From positions 7,051,818 to 7,115,817 of the forward strand of contig OX442425.1 in assembly GCA_949361645.1 (NCBI GenBank): 64,000 nt of DNA, in the 5' to 3' direction. The position numbers were made by a program, and so were the translations under genes. Below are positions 40,401 to 55,400 of this stretch, in pieces (the first letter of the stretch is position 1; every line of letters starts with the position of its first letter). Origin of the DNA: Spongilla lacustris. Lineage: Eukaryota > Porifera > Demospongiae > Spongillida > Spongillidae. Below the pieces are notes generated by a model. That model had not been told where the DNA came from. It was given only the letters and a program-made list of their open reading frames with translations, and made no database searches.

Positions 40401-43400
40401 GAAATTACATGAATGTAGTCAAGTAAGCACTTGTGCTGTTCATAGACCTTCTATATACATGTTGTATGACATTGTGTAATAGTACGCATGTATAGGCCCC
40501 ACATCCCTACAGTTTATATACATGCTCATAAATGGACATAAATGTCTGTACCAGCAGCACCAATGACCTCATCATGATGATCTTTGAAATGGTATAATAT
40601 TTTGTGTGACCAATGGTAACCCTCCCTCTCCCTTTTCTCCTCTTGTGTGCATGGTCAAGAAGATTACTGTTAAATGAGGTGTGTCTAGACCAGTGTAGCA
40701 GATCATCGCATGGACAGAGGGTCTGGAAGTTTGTGTATTCTCAATTTATGCTATGAAATTACACTGTGATATTGTGGTTAGCAATTGCCTGGTGGAAAGG
40801 CACTGATTAGAACAAACTCTTTCTAAAGCCTGTTGGAAGAATGGCAAATAGTTACATCCAGTTGATCTTGCTTCACAACAGGGTAGCCAAACTCTTAAGC
40901 TGCCTGAGTAACAAACTCGCTAACTGCTGCTGAGAATGCCTATCATTATCTTACATCAGCCGCTAATTTGGTGATAAATGAACTCACTACATGTACATGT
41001 AGAACACTGCAATTCGATTGGGCTGCAATCTCCGTTGCAGCAGAATTAATCTTGGAATAGGCTAGCAGGACGGGCTATGCCCAATTAGACTAAGGTTATG
41101 AGGAATGAGTGTGACAGACAACCCAGGCTTGAAACACAAACTGTTTGTAGAACTCTTCAAAGGTTTATAGGATACAATGTACAATGTACAAATGTAGTGA
41201 CGTGTTTAGGCAAAATAACCACTACTACACTATATATGTAACTATGGAAGTCAAATAAACATCCATAACATAACATGCTATGTGCAATCCTAGAATACCT
41301 TAATATTTACTGATTCATACATGCATGTACAGCCACATGACTGATCTAATCCATGGCCTACATTGATATACATACATGTACACATGTACATATTACTACC
41401 TGCAAATGGTACCAACATGGAAGCAAAATAGATAAATTACTTGTACCCATGGCATCATTGTGACATAATGTACAAATATACAAGCCTGCTGAACTATGTA
41501 AGGCAATAAAAGATATACCAACCTTATTAGTGTGATTGACATTAGCTCCTGCTTCAATGAGTGTCTTCACTACATCAAGATGTCCTTTATCACTTGCTGT
41601 CATCAATGGACTCCAGCCATTCTGTAATACAAATATCATCATAACCACAGGCTTGACATGAGGAGGTGGTGGGTGAGGGGAGCTAGGAGAGGGAGGGAGA
41701 AGAAGATATGGCAATAAAGACCCCACCATTTCCCCATGGGTACAGGTGTTCTATGCCCCACCCATAATATTGAAATGGATGGTCCCCATGTGTACAATAG
41801 GGATGGATGGTCCTCATGTGTACAATAGGGATGGATGGTCCCCATGTGTACAATAGGGATGGATGGTCCCCATGTGTACAATAGGGATGGATGGTCCCCA
41901 TGTGTACAATAGGGATGGATGGTCCCCATGTGTACAATAGGGATGGATGGTCCCCATGTGTACAATAGGGATGGATGGTCCCCATGTGTACAATAGGGAT
42001 GGATGTGTCGATGCCAGAGGGTTTTGTAAGTTATCAACGTACAGAGAGTAATATTCACACAACTCAGTTCAACAACTAAACACATGTGGTGGAAAATTAT
42101 TATATTTATGAGGTGAATGATCTCAGAGGCACGTAATGGTGAACAAGGTGTGAAAGTTCATAAGTTCACTCCATTACTCCCCTCCCTAGTGTGTGACTAT
42201 ATCTGTTGCGCCAGATATTGGGGAAAGTGGACATGTTGACCAGAACGGGTTATCCGAGTATTTGATTGGATTTGAGTGCTCATAGGTGGAGTTTGTAAGA
42301 CGGGGTGAGCAGGTTCATTGTCAAGATGAGCAGGCTTGAGACGGTCGACATATACTGTATCTTGACAACCCTTGATGTCAACGGTGAAATGTTTATCAGT
42401 GTGCCATATGGTGGTTGAAGGGGTTTGCGAAGACCATCAGTGATGTTGTTGCGTTGAGTAGCTTGAGGTGGGGTTGACCGAATGTTCTGCATTCGTGTTC
42501 GTAGATTCGACAAAAAATCAATGGGGTCAGGCAGAGAGTTGGGTTGAGAGGGTGTAAAAAATTCTATCGAAAGGCGAAGAGTTGCGCCATACAGCATCTC
42601 TGCAGCAGTTGAGGCTAGATCCTCCTTGACAGCAGTGTGAATTCCGAGCAGAACAAGGGGTAGAGCATCCATCCAAGAGTCTGGCTGAGGTTGCGCTTTA
42701 AGAGCAGCCTTGAGTTGGCGATGGAAGCGTTCAACCATGCCATTGGTTTGTGGATGATATGCTGTGGTGCAGGCTCGTCTGGATCCAATGAATGCCATGA
42801 GTGTACCCCATAACCGGGATTCAAATTGGCGGCCACGGTCAGTGATAATGGTTGAAGGTACACCAAAATGGGAGATCCAGCCATGTAGAAATGCTTGTGC
42901 AACTGCTTCTGCAGTGATCTGAGAAAGAGGAATGGCGTCAGGCCATCTGGAGAAGCGGTCCACACATGTCAACAAGTAGGTGAATCCTTTGGAGGGTGGT
43001 AGAGGTCCGACCAGGTCAATGTGAACCACATCGAAACGAACATCTGGGTTTGGGAATGATGAGAGTGGGGTTGATGTGTGTCGCTGAATCTTAGCACGCT
43101 GACACTGAACACAGGATCGGGCCCACCAGCGGACATCGGAATTGATTCCGGGCCAGACAAATCGGGCTGTGATCAGCTTCTGAGTGGCCCTGATGCCAGG
43201 GTGGGAGAAAGAATGGAGTGAGTCAAAAACCGTGCGTCTCCATGACAAAGGAACAAATGGCCGTAGTGAACCAGTGGAAACATCACAATAAAGAGGATCT
43301 GGAGAATCCGTCAATGGAATAGCTTCCATAACGAGTGCCGTGTTAGAGGAGGATTGAAGTGCCCTTAGCTGGTGATCTGTTGTTTGAGCCTTGGCCATAG

Positions 43401-46400
43401 CAGCGAAATCCACTACTGGAGGTTGGCCAGACAACAAGGCATTTGTCTCAATTCTGGATAATGCATCTGCCACAACATTATCAGGTCCCTGAACGTGTTG
43501 AATATTGGAAGTAAATTGAGCAATATAGTCGAGATGTTGAGCTTGACGAGGTGAGTGGCGGTCGAGCTTAGTGTTCAAGGCAAATGTGAGTGGCTTGTGA
43601 TAAGTAAGGACATGAAATTGTCTACCCTCAAGGAAATACCTGAAGTGTTTGATTGCAAGGTACACAGCCAAAAGTTTTCTGTCAAAGGTACTGTAGCGTT
43701 GCTCAGTGAAGGTCATCTTCCGTGAAAAGAAGGAGATTGGGCGCCAAACACCATTGACATGTTGTTGCAGAACAGCTCCAACAGCTGTATCAGAGGCATC
43801 TGTCATCAAGCACGTTGGGGCGTTAGTTGTGGGATAGGAGAGAAGTGAAGCTTTAGCCAGGGCTTCCTTGGTAGCTTGGAAGGCAGCCTGAGCATCTTGA
43901 GTCCAGGTGAGTGTCTGGACCTTTTCCTTAGTAGAAGAGAGCAAGGTATGTAGTGGTTGCATGAGGGTGATAGAAGTTGACCAGACCCATGAATCTGCGC
44001 AACTGACGATGGGACTGTGGCTGAGGAAAGTCATGTATAGCTTGCACTTTCTCGGAAAGGGGGGTGACTCCTTGCTCGTTGATGTGGTGACCAAGGAAAT
44101 CCAACTCCCTACGTCCGAAAAGGCACTTGTTAGGGTTGATGAGTATGCCATGTTCAGCGAGTCGCTCAAAAACCAATCACTCAAAAACCAATTGCAAGTC
44201 CTTGAGATGTTGTTCTTGAGTGTGACTGGCAATGAGAACATCATCAATATATGCATAAGCTGATGAAATGCCTCGAAGCACTTGGTCCATAAAGCGCTGA
44301 AATGTCTGTGCAGCATTCTTGAGACCAAAGGGCATACGAATAAACTCAAAAAGGCCGAATGTTGTGGTTACTGCAGTCTTTGGGACATCAGCAGGGTCAA
44401 CTGGAATTTGGTTGTAGGCACGAACCAGGTCTAGCTTGGAAAAGATGGTAGCACCTTGAAGGAGTAAGGTGAAATCATGAATGTGAGGCACTGGGTATCG
44501 GTCGGAAATTGTACATCGGTTCAGAGCGCGGTAGTCTCCACAAGGACGCCAGTCACCAGAAGTCTTCTTAGGCGCCATGTGCAGAGGTGAGGACCAGGAA
44601 CTTGATGAGGGTCGAATGATGTCAAGCTGGAGCATGTGCTCGAACTCTTGTTTGGCTGCACAAAGTCGATCAGGTGCCAATCGTCTGGGACGAGCAAAAA
44701 CCGGAGGGCACAGAGTCTCAATGTGGTGTCATCATGTCGTACAGGTGTGTCTGAGGAGCAGACCTGTATGAGTGCAGGGAACTCAGCAAGTAGAGCGGAA
44801 TATGGGTCACTAGTGTCTTTAGGGCGAATGGACGGACTAGGAGAGAGATCATGAGAAAGTATGCCCTGGATGTACAGCTGTGTGTGTGTATCGATCAACT
44901 TGCGGTTCTGCATGTCAACCAAAAGTGCAAAATGTCTCAAAAAATCAGCACCGAGGATGGGCTTCCGAACATTAGCAATGATGAAAATCCAAGGGAGTGT
45001 TCGTCTAAGACCGAGGTTGAGTGTGAGGGAGCGTTTACCATACGTGCAAATTGGAGTATTGTTTACAGCAGTGAGGGTCAGCGTGTCAGAAGCGTGTCGA
45101 TCAGTACCAGAGGGAGGAATGACACTGACTTCCGAGCCTGTATCAACTAAAAATCATGTGCGTAGTATGGTCACTTACAAAAAGAGGCGACTGGATGAGG
45201 GGCCGGGGGAGCTTGTTGCCACTAGCGTCCGGCCGGGGAGTTTTCCCAAGAGCAAGGGTCATGGCAGTTCTTGGCCTTGTCCCCGAACCTGCGATGGTAC
45301 CAGCAAAGGGAGTCTTGAGCAGGGGAGGCGGAAGTCGGGGCAGGACTCTGAGAACGACGGGGTCTGGGCGTACTGCGTCTTCGAGAGTGATAAGGACCGG
45401 TGGTGAGGGAGGCCACCAAGTCTGTAAGGCGCGCGACTTCTTCACGGAGCTCTTTGACGTCTGTTGAGTGTGCGGAGCTAGTAATGGCAGATACTGAGGG
45501 GGCTGAGACTTCAATGACCTTGTCAGCCATGTCAGCAAGCTTATTAATGTCCATGGTAGAGTCAGTAGAGGCTAGGACCATCCTGATGTTGGCCGGGAGC
45601 CGCTGGAGGAACAACTCGCGGAAGAAGGAAGCAGCGTCTGCAGACGCGCTCAGTCTGTCACCAAGGAGTTGCTGCATCTGACGTAAGAGTTGCGTTGGCT
45701 TCCGGTCTCCAAGCTCTTCGCCACTAATTAGTTGTTGCAATTTCCGCTGTTCGGAAGCGGTGGTTCGCTTGACGAGCTCGTTCTTGAGAGAATCGTAGGG
45801 GGTCTCTGTAGGTGGGTTGAGAATCAGGTCTCGAACTTCCAAGGCAAACTCAGGGTTGAGGGAGCTGATAACGTAGTCAAAGCGTGTCTTCTGCACTATG
45901 ACACCTCTGGTCGCAAACTGTGCTTCTACCTGAGCAAACCATACCTCTGGGTCATTTGGCCAGAAGGGTGGAAGTTTGATGCTGACAGCAGACACAGTGG
46001 TTTGAGGTCGAGTGAGAGGGTCGGCATCTCCACTGTCGCTAGTAGCTGAACTCTTTGCAGCCATCGTCGTTCCGTGGTAAGCCTTCACGTCACGGGTCAC
46101 CAAATGTCGATGCCGGAGGGTTTTGTAAGTTATCAACGTACAGAGAGTAATATTCACACAACAACTCAATTCAACAACTAAACACAAGTGGTGGAAAATT
46201 ATTTTATATATGAGGTGAATGATCTCAGAGGCACGTGATGGTGAACAAGGTGTGAAAGTTCATAAGTTCACTACAGATGGTCCCCATGTGTACAATAGGG
46301 ATGGATGGGCCATCCCCATGTATACAATAGGGATTGATGGTACGTATACAAGGAGTATGCAAGATGCTGCACATTCACAAGTCCTGCACCATGCCGTATT

Positions 46401-49400
46401 ACCTTCAATGTGACAAGTAGAATGCACACTTATTAACATGTTGATAACCACAGTTGAGGAGCACCCATGAGATTGGGACAGACACCTGCATCATATTGTA
46501 CATGGGTCACCACCAGCACGGCCACTGCCCCATCATGGATATGTACAGAGTTAAAGAATGTGGCATACTTGAAGGTTTAAGAACATCTCGGCACTGCTAT
46601 TCATTGGCAGAAAGATACCAAAGTACATGGGTAGGAATTTAAGGTGGAAGATCTGGTTTGGTTAAATAATCCAGTCATGGCTAGTGGAGCATAATGCACT
46701 GCCCCTGGAGCTGACCCTATACAGTGGAGGAAAAGCTGTCTACCGTTGTATGGGATTCAAGACACGAGACATGGGAGAAGACGAAACCATCAGATCATAC
46801 ACTTTGATTGGCTCAAGCCATGTGCTCCATCTACTCGCATTCCAGAGGGTATCAAACCATCAAAGCTGCCAGAGAATCCTGTGTCTAACACGGCGGAACT
46901 GGAACTGAACTGCAACATTTTGATGAAAGCGAGGAACAACCTATGCAGGAGATGCCAAACCTGGTGACATGACAAACAGTTCAGCAAAATTGTGAGACAA
47001 TCATATCTAGCATGAGATCGAAGAACATAGCTGTCTGCCTCTCAGGAAGGGGGGTGATGTAATAGAACTTAATATGATCTGCGCTCTTTTCTATAGTGTA
47101 TAAAACCCTCTGTATGCGTGCGTGTTGTCAGTTCTTATTACATTGTTCGTTGCCCTGACCTGGAGTGATGGAAGTCAAATAGACATCCATAACATAACAT
47201 GCTATGTGCAAACCTAGAATACCTTAATATTTATAACAGATTCATACATGTATGTACAGCTATATGACTGCCATATGACTGCCATATGTGTACTACATTG
47301 AGTTCTATGGGGCATGGGGCAAGGAGGCGCAGCAGCTTGGCATCATATCCAGCCTACCACACCACCACATCAATATTGTAAACCATTAAGTTGAACTGTT
47401 AGCATTTAGCATTAAACATAATCATGTGTAAAATTAGAATGTGTCATTGCACATTATATTATTTGTGTATTTAAATGATGACTACCATAGACACGTACAG
47501 CTAGTCCCCAGACCATTGGGCTGCTTTGGTTAATTAGCTTGGGTCTGCTGGGGTATAGCAGTAGCCAGACTACCACTGAATATATGTACTTTACATTTAC
47601 ATACATATACTGGCCATGTATATATATGTGCATGTATGAACTACATACATTTACGAGTACATTGTATCTGAATGGTTGTTACTTGTATTGCTTGTGTGAA
47701 ATCTTATAAGAACACATGAAACACCGTATTCTTCAATTTTATGCCCACTTCATGGATGTACATTGTACATGTAAGTAGTAAAATATTTTAATAGTTGTAT
47801 GATTTTTTTTAGCACTGATTGTGCAATAAAGGAAATCATGCAATTATGAACATTTGGAAATAACATACCCTCAGCTAGGTGGATTTTCTAAATGTAGGTC
47901 GATGCGATTCACTAAAATATGCTGATGGGTATAATCATGTCATTACATGTTGTATGGATAAAAACATACACTCCAGCATCTCTGTCCATTCTACATGTAC
48001 ATGGACATGTACAATACATGTACACATGTTAAGCACACATGTGGGTAGATCACTAAACCACAGAGGTACATGAAGACACAAACAAAACTTAAGAGTATTT
48101 TGTGTTACAATATAATTCAAATCATACTTGGATATTTTAAAAACAAGTATAATGTCACCTGCCAGCTGCAATGACATCATCATCATGATCTTTGAAATGG
48201 TATAAAATTTTGTGTGACTTTTTGGATAGCCCTCTGGCCACAGTTGGAATGAGAAACTTGGGGAAATTCGGGGCATTTATAGATATTGAATATCCCCTCT
48301 TATCGTTTTTTTTTTTGATTGAAAAAATATATAACCAGAAAACTCACCCATTAGTAAAGAGTAAATTTATACTTTTTGGAATGGTTTTTTGTAAACGACT
48401 CCCTATTGCATGAAAATTCTAACCCGTAGACAGGTTTTGATGTGGAAAATGCCCTCGGGTACACTTTATTAGGGGTCATGTTTCCCACCACCTTCAGCAT
48501 TACTGCATTAAACATTACCATAGGAGGGTACATTAATTTCTTTTTCAAACAAGCCAAAGCTTTTATTGTACTCATCTTCAGCAGTAAGTTACAAGACATT
48601 TTCGCTCGTGGTAGGCAGCGGGCGTGGTTTGTCCATCAAAACTACCAGCGGAGGCAAGGTTTGCAAGTTTAACTAACAAATCCAGTCTGTACCTGCCTGC
48701 ATAGAGTCATGGTCTGTTATTTAGTAAGACAGGAAGGAAGTCTGATTTGAATGCAATTATATTGCGATCTCAATGATATTCTTCAGTGTGTGCACATTTT
48801 ATGGATGTAGTAATCAGTACAACATCACGTGGCTTACAGCAGATGTTGCTATATTCACATCAGCACCTGCTCCCAACAAGGTCTGCACTACATCATGATG
48901 ACCTTTGTCACTTGCCCAATACAATGGAGTTGCAATGTTCTGGTAAGAAGTGAAGGAACAAAACACATCAAACAATACACTTCTCATACAACCATGCACA
49001 TGTACATGTATAGCAATATGCAGGGGAGACCAATTGAAAAGACGATAGAACTATTGTATGCTACCCACACCATGGCGACATGCACACAATATTAAAATAA
49101 AATTGAAATGGATGTTGGATTATTTGTGCAGGTCTTTATGGACATATGGAAATGACACAACCATGCTCAGTGGTAGATCCAGCATGATCACACGGGGGGG
49201 AGCTCCCCCAGACCCCCAGAAGCCAACGCCTTTTGCATTGGAAAACCCTCCAAACCTACGCAAAAAATGTATAATTATAGATCCAGCTTTTATATGCTCC
49301 ATGTGCCGAACCACCATTCATTCATTTAGAAAATATGACAATGATAGCAAAATACATTATATAAGTTATTCATGCAAGTTAATTCAATCAATTGTAGTTT

Positions 49401-52400
49401 TCTATGGTGCAAATTTTGCTAGAGCTTCATCCAGGTTAATAGGTATTTCCCGATGGATGTGCAATAGTGAAAGACTATTTAACCTCTCCTAGTGGTGCTG
49501 AGAAATGTTTTGATCCTACGCAGAGCAGAAAATGAGTGTTCTGCTTCAAAACGATGCCACTGGAATAGTACGCAACAACTAATGTAGCGTGAAGGTGGAC
49601 GTGTTTGGGTAAGGCTCTATTGCCACACTGATTCAATGCTGCTAAAGAGGTAGTTGGAAGGTCCTCTGGGTTCCATTTACAGAATTTCATCCTCCATGCA
49701 TGAAGCTCAGCATCTAACGAAAGTGACTTTCATACATCTTGGCAAAGCTTTGAACATGAACATTCAAGTCATTTTTTCCATCAAAACTTTGGGTATGAGG
49801 CATAATCCAAGAGCAGCTATATTTACATTACATGTAAACCTTTCACCTAGCTCATTAAGAAGGTGGTTGAGAAAAGGGATTGCAAGAGTTATTTGATAGG
49901 ACACGTCAGGAACATCAGCTTCAACATTACTGCGTTGTTTTGTTTTCTGCACCTGCGATGGGTCTCACAGCTTGTTCATGCCATATTTGAACAATGTTTT
50001 CCCTTACATCATTTAGTAATTCTTCAAGTTCACTTCAGCCACCATTTGAATGCCTTGAACAATATCCAATGATTCTAGTTGTAAAAAAACAGTCAGTCCT
50101 TTGATGTAGCACAAAGTATTGAAAGCAACCAGTAATGAAATTACAAAGGAAAACTTTTGGGCAATGCACCCAAGTAAACTAGTTGCACTTTGAATTGTTT
50201 CTCTATTCCACTTCACTGAATCTTCCATCATCGATATAAGTCAACAAACACCTCTAAGGCATTGTGACATTCAATTCAACGCGTTCTGGACAAGGATTTA
50301 ATTTCTTGGTATCAGGCATTGTTGCTTCAATCACCTCTGTGAGCTTATCTTGACATTTGCCATGCTCAAAAAACTTACGCACTTCCCTGATACTGCCCAT
50401 CATGTTGCTCACCAGCACATCAGAACATGAACTAGCAATAGATAGGTTCAGAACATGACTGCAACAGTGAACAAAGATGGCAAGTGGATACCTTTGACGG
50501 ATGATACTGCTTGCACCATAGATATTGGAATTACTGGATTGGCAACGCCCGTGAAAAATTGGTTCGATGCTCAACACGGTCACGTAATAAAAATTCATGG
50601 CTAAACCTGATATACTTGAAGATCCCCTGCTCCAGGAAACTTCAGAACGACCTAAGAAAGCTTTAATGGAGGTAAATAAAGCTCGATGGTTTCAAAACAC
50701 TGTTTAGACGTTTTTTTTTGGCGTCCACTCGTTTTTCTTGATGAACAAGACTGTTGAAGGCCTTTCGTTTTTCTTGGCATGTTGCCAAGACGAAATATCT
50801 TTCCAGCTATCTAAACACTTCACGACACACAAAGCTTTTAGCAAAACATGAAAATAGGAGCGTTAATGCTACATATTGTTCCTGTCAGAAGCTAAAACCC
50901 CCACAAAACTGCCTCATAATCATGCTAAAACCGCGACCTACGGCCCACTACTACGGGTCAAACGTTTTTATTTTAAGCTTCAAAACAGGCCTACGACACG
51001 CGTAGCATGAGACAGCACCACAAGCAACTTTTGTTTTGCTTCTTACCAACGGCGTATTGCTACTAAAACCCCCAAACCACTCTTATACGCCATAACATTT
51101 CAATATGACCTACGAGGCATGCGGGCGGGCGGTTCATTATTCATTATTCATTATACATGTATCAAACACAAACCACGTTATGCAACGTCTAAAGACTGCC
51201 CTCACAAAAGTTAAACGAAACTAAAGAAGCTCTTTACGGAAGGATGCTCAACAGCTCACACGCCCACTCAACTGCGGTCATGTAATGGAACGTGACGTCA
51301 CGCACGTACCAATCCTATTCTATTATCTATGCTGGTTTTAATGTAACTAAATCTATCTAGGACTCTATACATGTGCTTGGAAGACATGGTCGAATAGAAT
51401 CTTCGAAAAAATCGCTAAAGGAGTGTTCTGCTTCAATATGCCAAGGAAGTAAAGTAGTTTTTCTAGACAAACAGTGAAACACGCAACAGATACGTTCAAA
51501 ATAGCCACTTTTTAGGTCTATGATGAATATAATGAACACGTGATCTAATAATGAACGAAAACATGCGGTACCAAATAATGGTGCGGGCGGGAAATGGGAA
51601 ACAAGGAATCTTATTGTAGTGGCCTTACATGTGGTAACGAAAAGGTTAAGAATTGGACACAAAGAACTAGATAAGAAGTCAATTCAGTAACCTGAATAGG
51701 ACTTTCGACGATCAAAACTAACAGACACCAACGGAAACCTCCAGAAAGACGAGAAACCCGAGTTCAAAAAAAGGGCGTAACCGTGTCAAGCATATAGCGT
51801 GACGTCAGTACGTAGCGTTGCCAATCCATTATCTATATATGCTTGCACCATAAAGACTGCCTGCCATAGCTCCATACCCCTGTCCCCGTAAATGATCCAA
51901 ATTTAGACCCAGTCTAGAAGTGATTCTGCTATTGCAGCACCAGTCATTATACTCTATGCAACTCTTTGAATGCAACCTTTATTGTATAGCGACAGTCCAC
52001 TGATATCTGCTCAATAGATGCAGCATCCTGGACTTTGTCTGCAATTATGTATGGCATAATATTTCCTGCTTTAACCTCTGCTATAATGGTCTCCTTAATC
52101 ATGTCTCCGAGGATGCCATTTTGTGTTGTCTTAGAGCGGTATGCAGAATTTTTGGCGCATTCTTAAAAATGCGATGAAAGATCATTATCTCCAGCATTGC
52201 AGCGGATTTGCAATAATGCTTGAAAGTTTCCTGGGTTGTAATGTTGGTCATCCAGGTGCATCGAATCCCCTCTGTGCTATTCCCTGTCGACCACAAAACT
52301 GCACAGTGTCCATAATCAGAGCCGCCGGAAGGAGTCGACAATTGGGGCGGCTCATTAATATTCATGACTTAATTCAAAAGTTAGATAATTCCGTACAATA

Positions 52401-55400
52401 ATCATTTTCCTTAAATTCAGACCCAAATACTTGTCTCCTACATGTATGCAATGAATTCGTAAATTTAGAACTTTGTAAACTTCTTTCCAGCAATTAAATC
52501 TCGTAGATATAAAGGATTTCTTTAACCCTTTGGGTGGGTGCCAAGGGCATATTTATATATCCCAGTCCAATGTCCATGATATCAGGACATACATGTAAAT
52601 GGATGTACAACAATAACTCCATTCTGTTCTTGAAGATGGGTGCAATGAGTTAAGTAGGAGGAGGAATATGGTACATGCACAAACTGATCATATAGCAAGT
52701 AGTACAACTCTTCACATTTCAGCAACACTACATAAACTGTTACCAGTGCATCCCACAGGTCATATGCTATGTGTGCACATTTTTGATGTGGGAGAAACCA
52801 ACGCAAGTATAGTTATCAGCAATTGACAGTTTATGGAGCAAATCATACACATGTACAGTACTTGAGTGACATGCAAACATTATTTGATACATGTAATGTA
52901 CATACACAAGGTATACCATGTACATAATTATATCATTATTATACACATCTGGTACCCAAAGAGTTAAAGAAGTTGTGGTCTTGTAATTATTCTTGTAAGT
53001 CATGACAGACGAAAAGCAGAAAGCTTGAGCACGATTAACATCGTAATGTAGCCATGGCCACCTTTAATTGGAACCACTGGAGCGCTTCACGACTGATAAT
53101 TTCCCAAATTCACGCTGGGGAAAGCTAAAGTTCAAAGGCTGGTGTGCCTTGTCACCGATTTCGGGTAGCGGCAACTTGCTGCAAGACACGTACACTATTC
53201 TAAATCGGTACGAATAAAACGGCGAAGAATTACCAGCTGTCTAAATAAGTGCGTAGTTAATTACAGTTATTAATGTACCCAATAAAAAGTGGGGCGGCCT
53301 TAGCCGCCCCAGCCGCCCCGGCTCCGGCGGCCCTGATAATAGACCCCTTGCCGTGTCATCCCGGGAAGGAACAAAACATTAGCGGCCATATTGTTTTGGC
53401 CCAAAATGTGTGCGTTATTTAGAATTTGTGTTTTCATTACATACGAATGATGTAATAATAACAACTTAGATTGACGGCCTAATTAATTGTATTCATAAGT
53501 TTATGCACGAATCATACATATACCTAGAACCGAATGAAATGGTTATGGCCAATTATAGTGTGAGATTTACGTCATCGTCGTCCTAGATACACAAATTTCT
53601 AAATAACGCACACATTTTGGTCCAAAACAATATGGCCGCTAATGTTTTGATCCTTCCCGGGATGACACAAGGGGTCTATACATGTAGATTTTAGCACCTT
53701 CCTATTTTGTTGTACTTGTATCATTCAGGGAATTAGCAACACTCACCTGCTATCCTTCCATCACATCAATAAGTGCTACAGCTTTTACACAGGCATCTTG
53801 GTGGTTTTGTGCAATGAACGTCATGCAATTGGAGAGTCTCAAGAGCCTTTTTAGCCTCACCATTGGCGATCTTACCAACACTCTGAGGCTAGAGTTGTCA
53901 AATGCAAACACAAAGCGATACGCACAACAGCCATCGTTTTCCATCCTGCTATATGTCAGCCAAGAACCAAGAGCTTTGGAATGACTCCATTTGCTTACCT
54001 TTTTTAGATGCAGGAAATACGAAGTTCTCTGGTTGATCTATATAAATGCGACACAATTCGATATTTTTATTTTTCCTCATCAGTCACAGAGCCAACATGA
54101 ATAGTATTGAATGTACAGCTTCATCAAACCACAGTCGGACATGTCCCATGGTCCAACCATTGACAGTCGCAGAGGGGCCTGATGACCAACCACACTTTCT
54201 GAAATTCCGACTGCCTCATCAAAATCTGGCCATCCAGGGAGCCTGGATTCCCAGCAACCTCAAAGGAACCCTCCTCCAATAATGTGTCATCCATGACTGA
54301 CAAAAATGATTCATTGCTAACCACACTTACAGATGCCGATTGCGACGTGCCCAATTGCGACAAGAGGTCGAAAAGTGACTGGGATCTTCTGTATATATTT
54401 AATTTCGCCTTTTTAGATGGTCCTGCCTTGCTCTCTGCCATCGATGAAATGTGCACGTAATTAACAACTTGGTGAACAGCTCTACTGATACCAAAAACAC
54501 ACACGCAAGAGTTCTATGAATTTTTAATTTGGGAGGTGGGGGCTATAGCCCTGCTATCGCTAAATGTAGGTCTGTCATTGATTATAGGATGTTCCTGGCA
54601 GTATCAACTAATACATGTATATGGTGATTGTTAAATACACATGTACATAGATCACTAAACCACAGACAAGGCTGCTTTTAAGTGAATAAACCACACTGAG
54701 GAGTATTGACTGTTAATCCCCCGTCGTCCTACGCGTAGGACACAAGTTAATTTTAATCTGTAACAAGCTTGTATGAACAGAGAACAAACCAAAATATCAT
54801 TGTTCTGTAGAACTGGCTAACAATTTTGAAAATACTGTTAAGCAATGTGTGGCAACAAGGAATAATAAGTGTGACAGCCGAGATTAAAAAAAAAACGCAC
54901 TTTCTTAGACAACTTAAATACAAAAACACTATTCTGCAGTATAACTACATTAGCCAAATACAAATCCATATACCTGTCATCATTGAGTAAGGGCAAACCT
55001 AGGCCACCTAAACCAGAGGTAATTTATAAAGGGATTGGCAAGGCGTAACATGAGCCGATGAGATTAGTATGCCATCCAACCTAGTGTTCATTGGCACGTG
55101 TATGTAAATGTGAAACTGACATATGATGTTCTTTGTTGCAACCACAAAAGGAAGAAAGTACTCATTGTTGCGATCAAGTACATTACAATAGAAGGTACTT
55201 TTGTCATTTAACATGTATAGGGGGGTCAAGACTTTATGTGATAGTCCTAAGTTTAATGAATTGTCAGGAGGGCTCTTTTTTGTGGGAGAGCATTTGCGCA
55301 TCTGAGGGTTTTATGTACATACGATCATTTGCCTAACCATTTTAGTGTGATGTTCTGTTTTTGCCCTAAGCGCACTTGTAACGATTCTTACAGCATATTG

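Larger units (their letters stand above)
42174..46104 (-). mobile_element. Ty3/gypsy LTR retrotransposon, internal region (decayed)
   Basis: Reading on the minus strand, the order is primer-binding site, gag, protease, reverse transcriptase, RNase H, integrase and polypurine tract. This is the Ty3/gypsy order, with RNase H before integrase. Gag and pol lie in different frames and pol is split by several frameshifts, so the element is not expected to be autonomous. It lies in an intron of the ankyrin-kinase gene in the same orientation as that gene. The two LTRs differ by several substitutions and a few small gaps, so the insertion is not brand new. Confidence 0.88.
49168..54560 (-). mobile_element. 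hAT element (DUF4371/ZMYM1-like), decayed and multiply interrupted
   Basis: On the minus strand relics appear in the order expected for a ZMYM1-like hAT transposase: N-terminus, TTF-type zinc finger, DUF4371 N-part, catalytic middle and C-terminal dimerisation region. Left end cagtggtagatccag suits a hAT terminus (5'-CAG); the right end is less sure and no target duplication was identified. Three other elements lie inside it. All coding parts carry frameshifts or stops, so it is dead. Confidence 0.75.
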
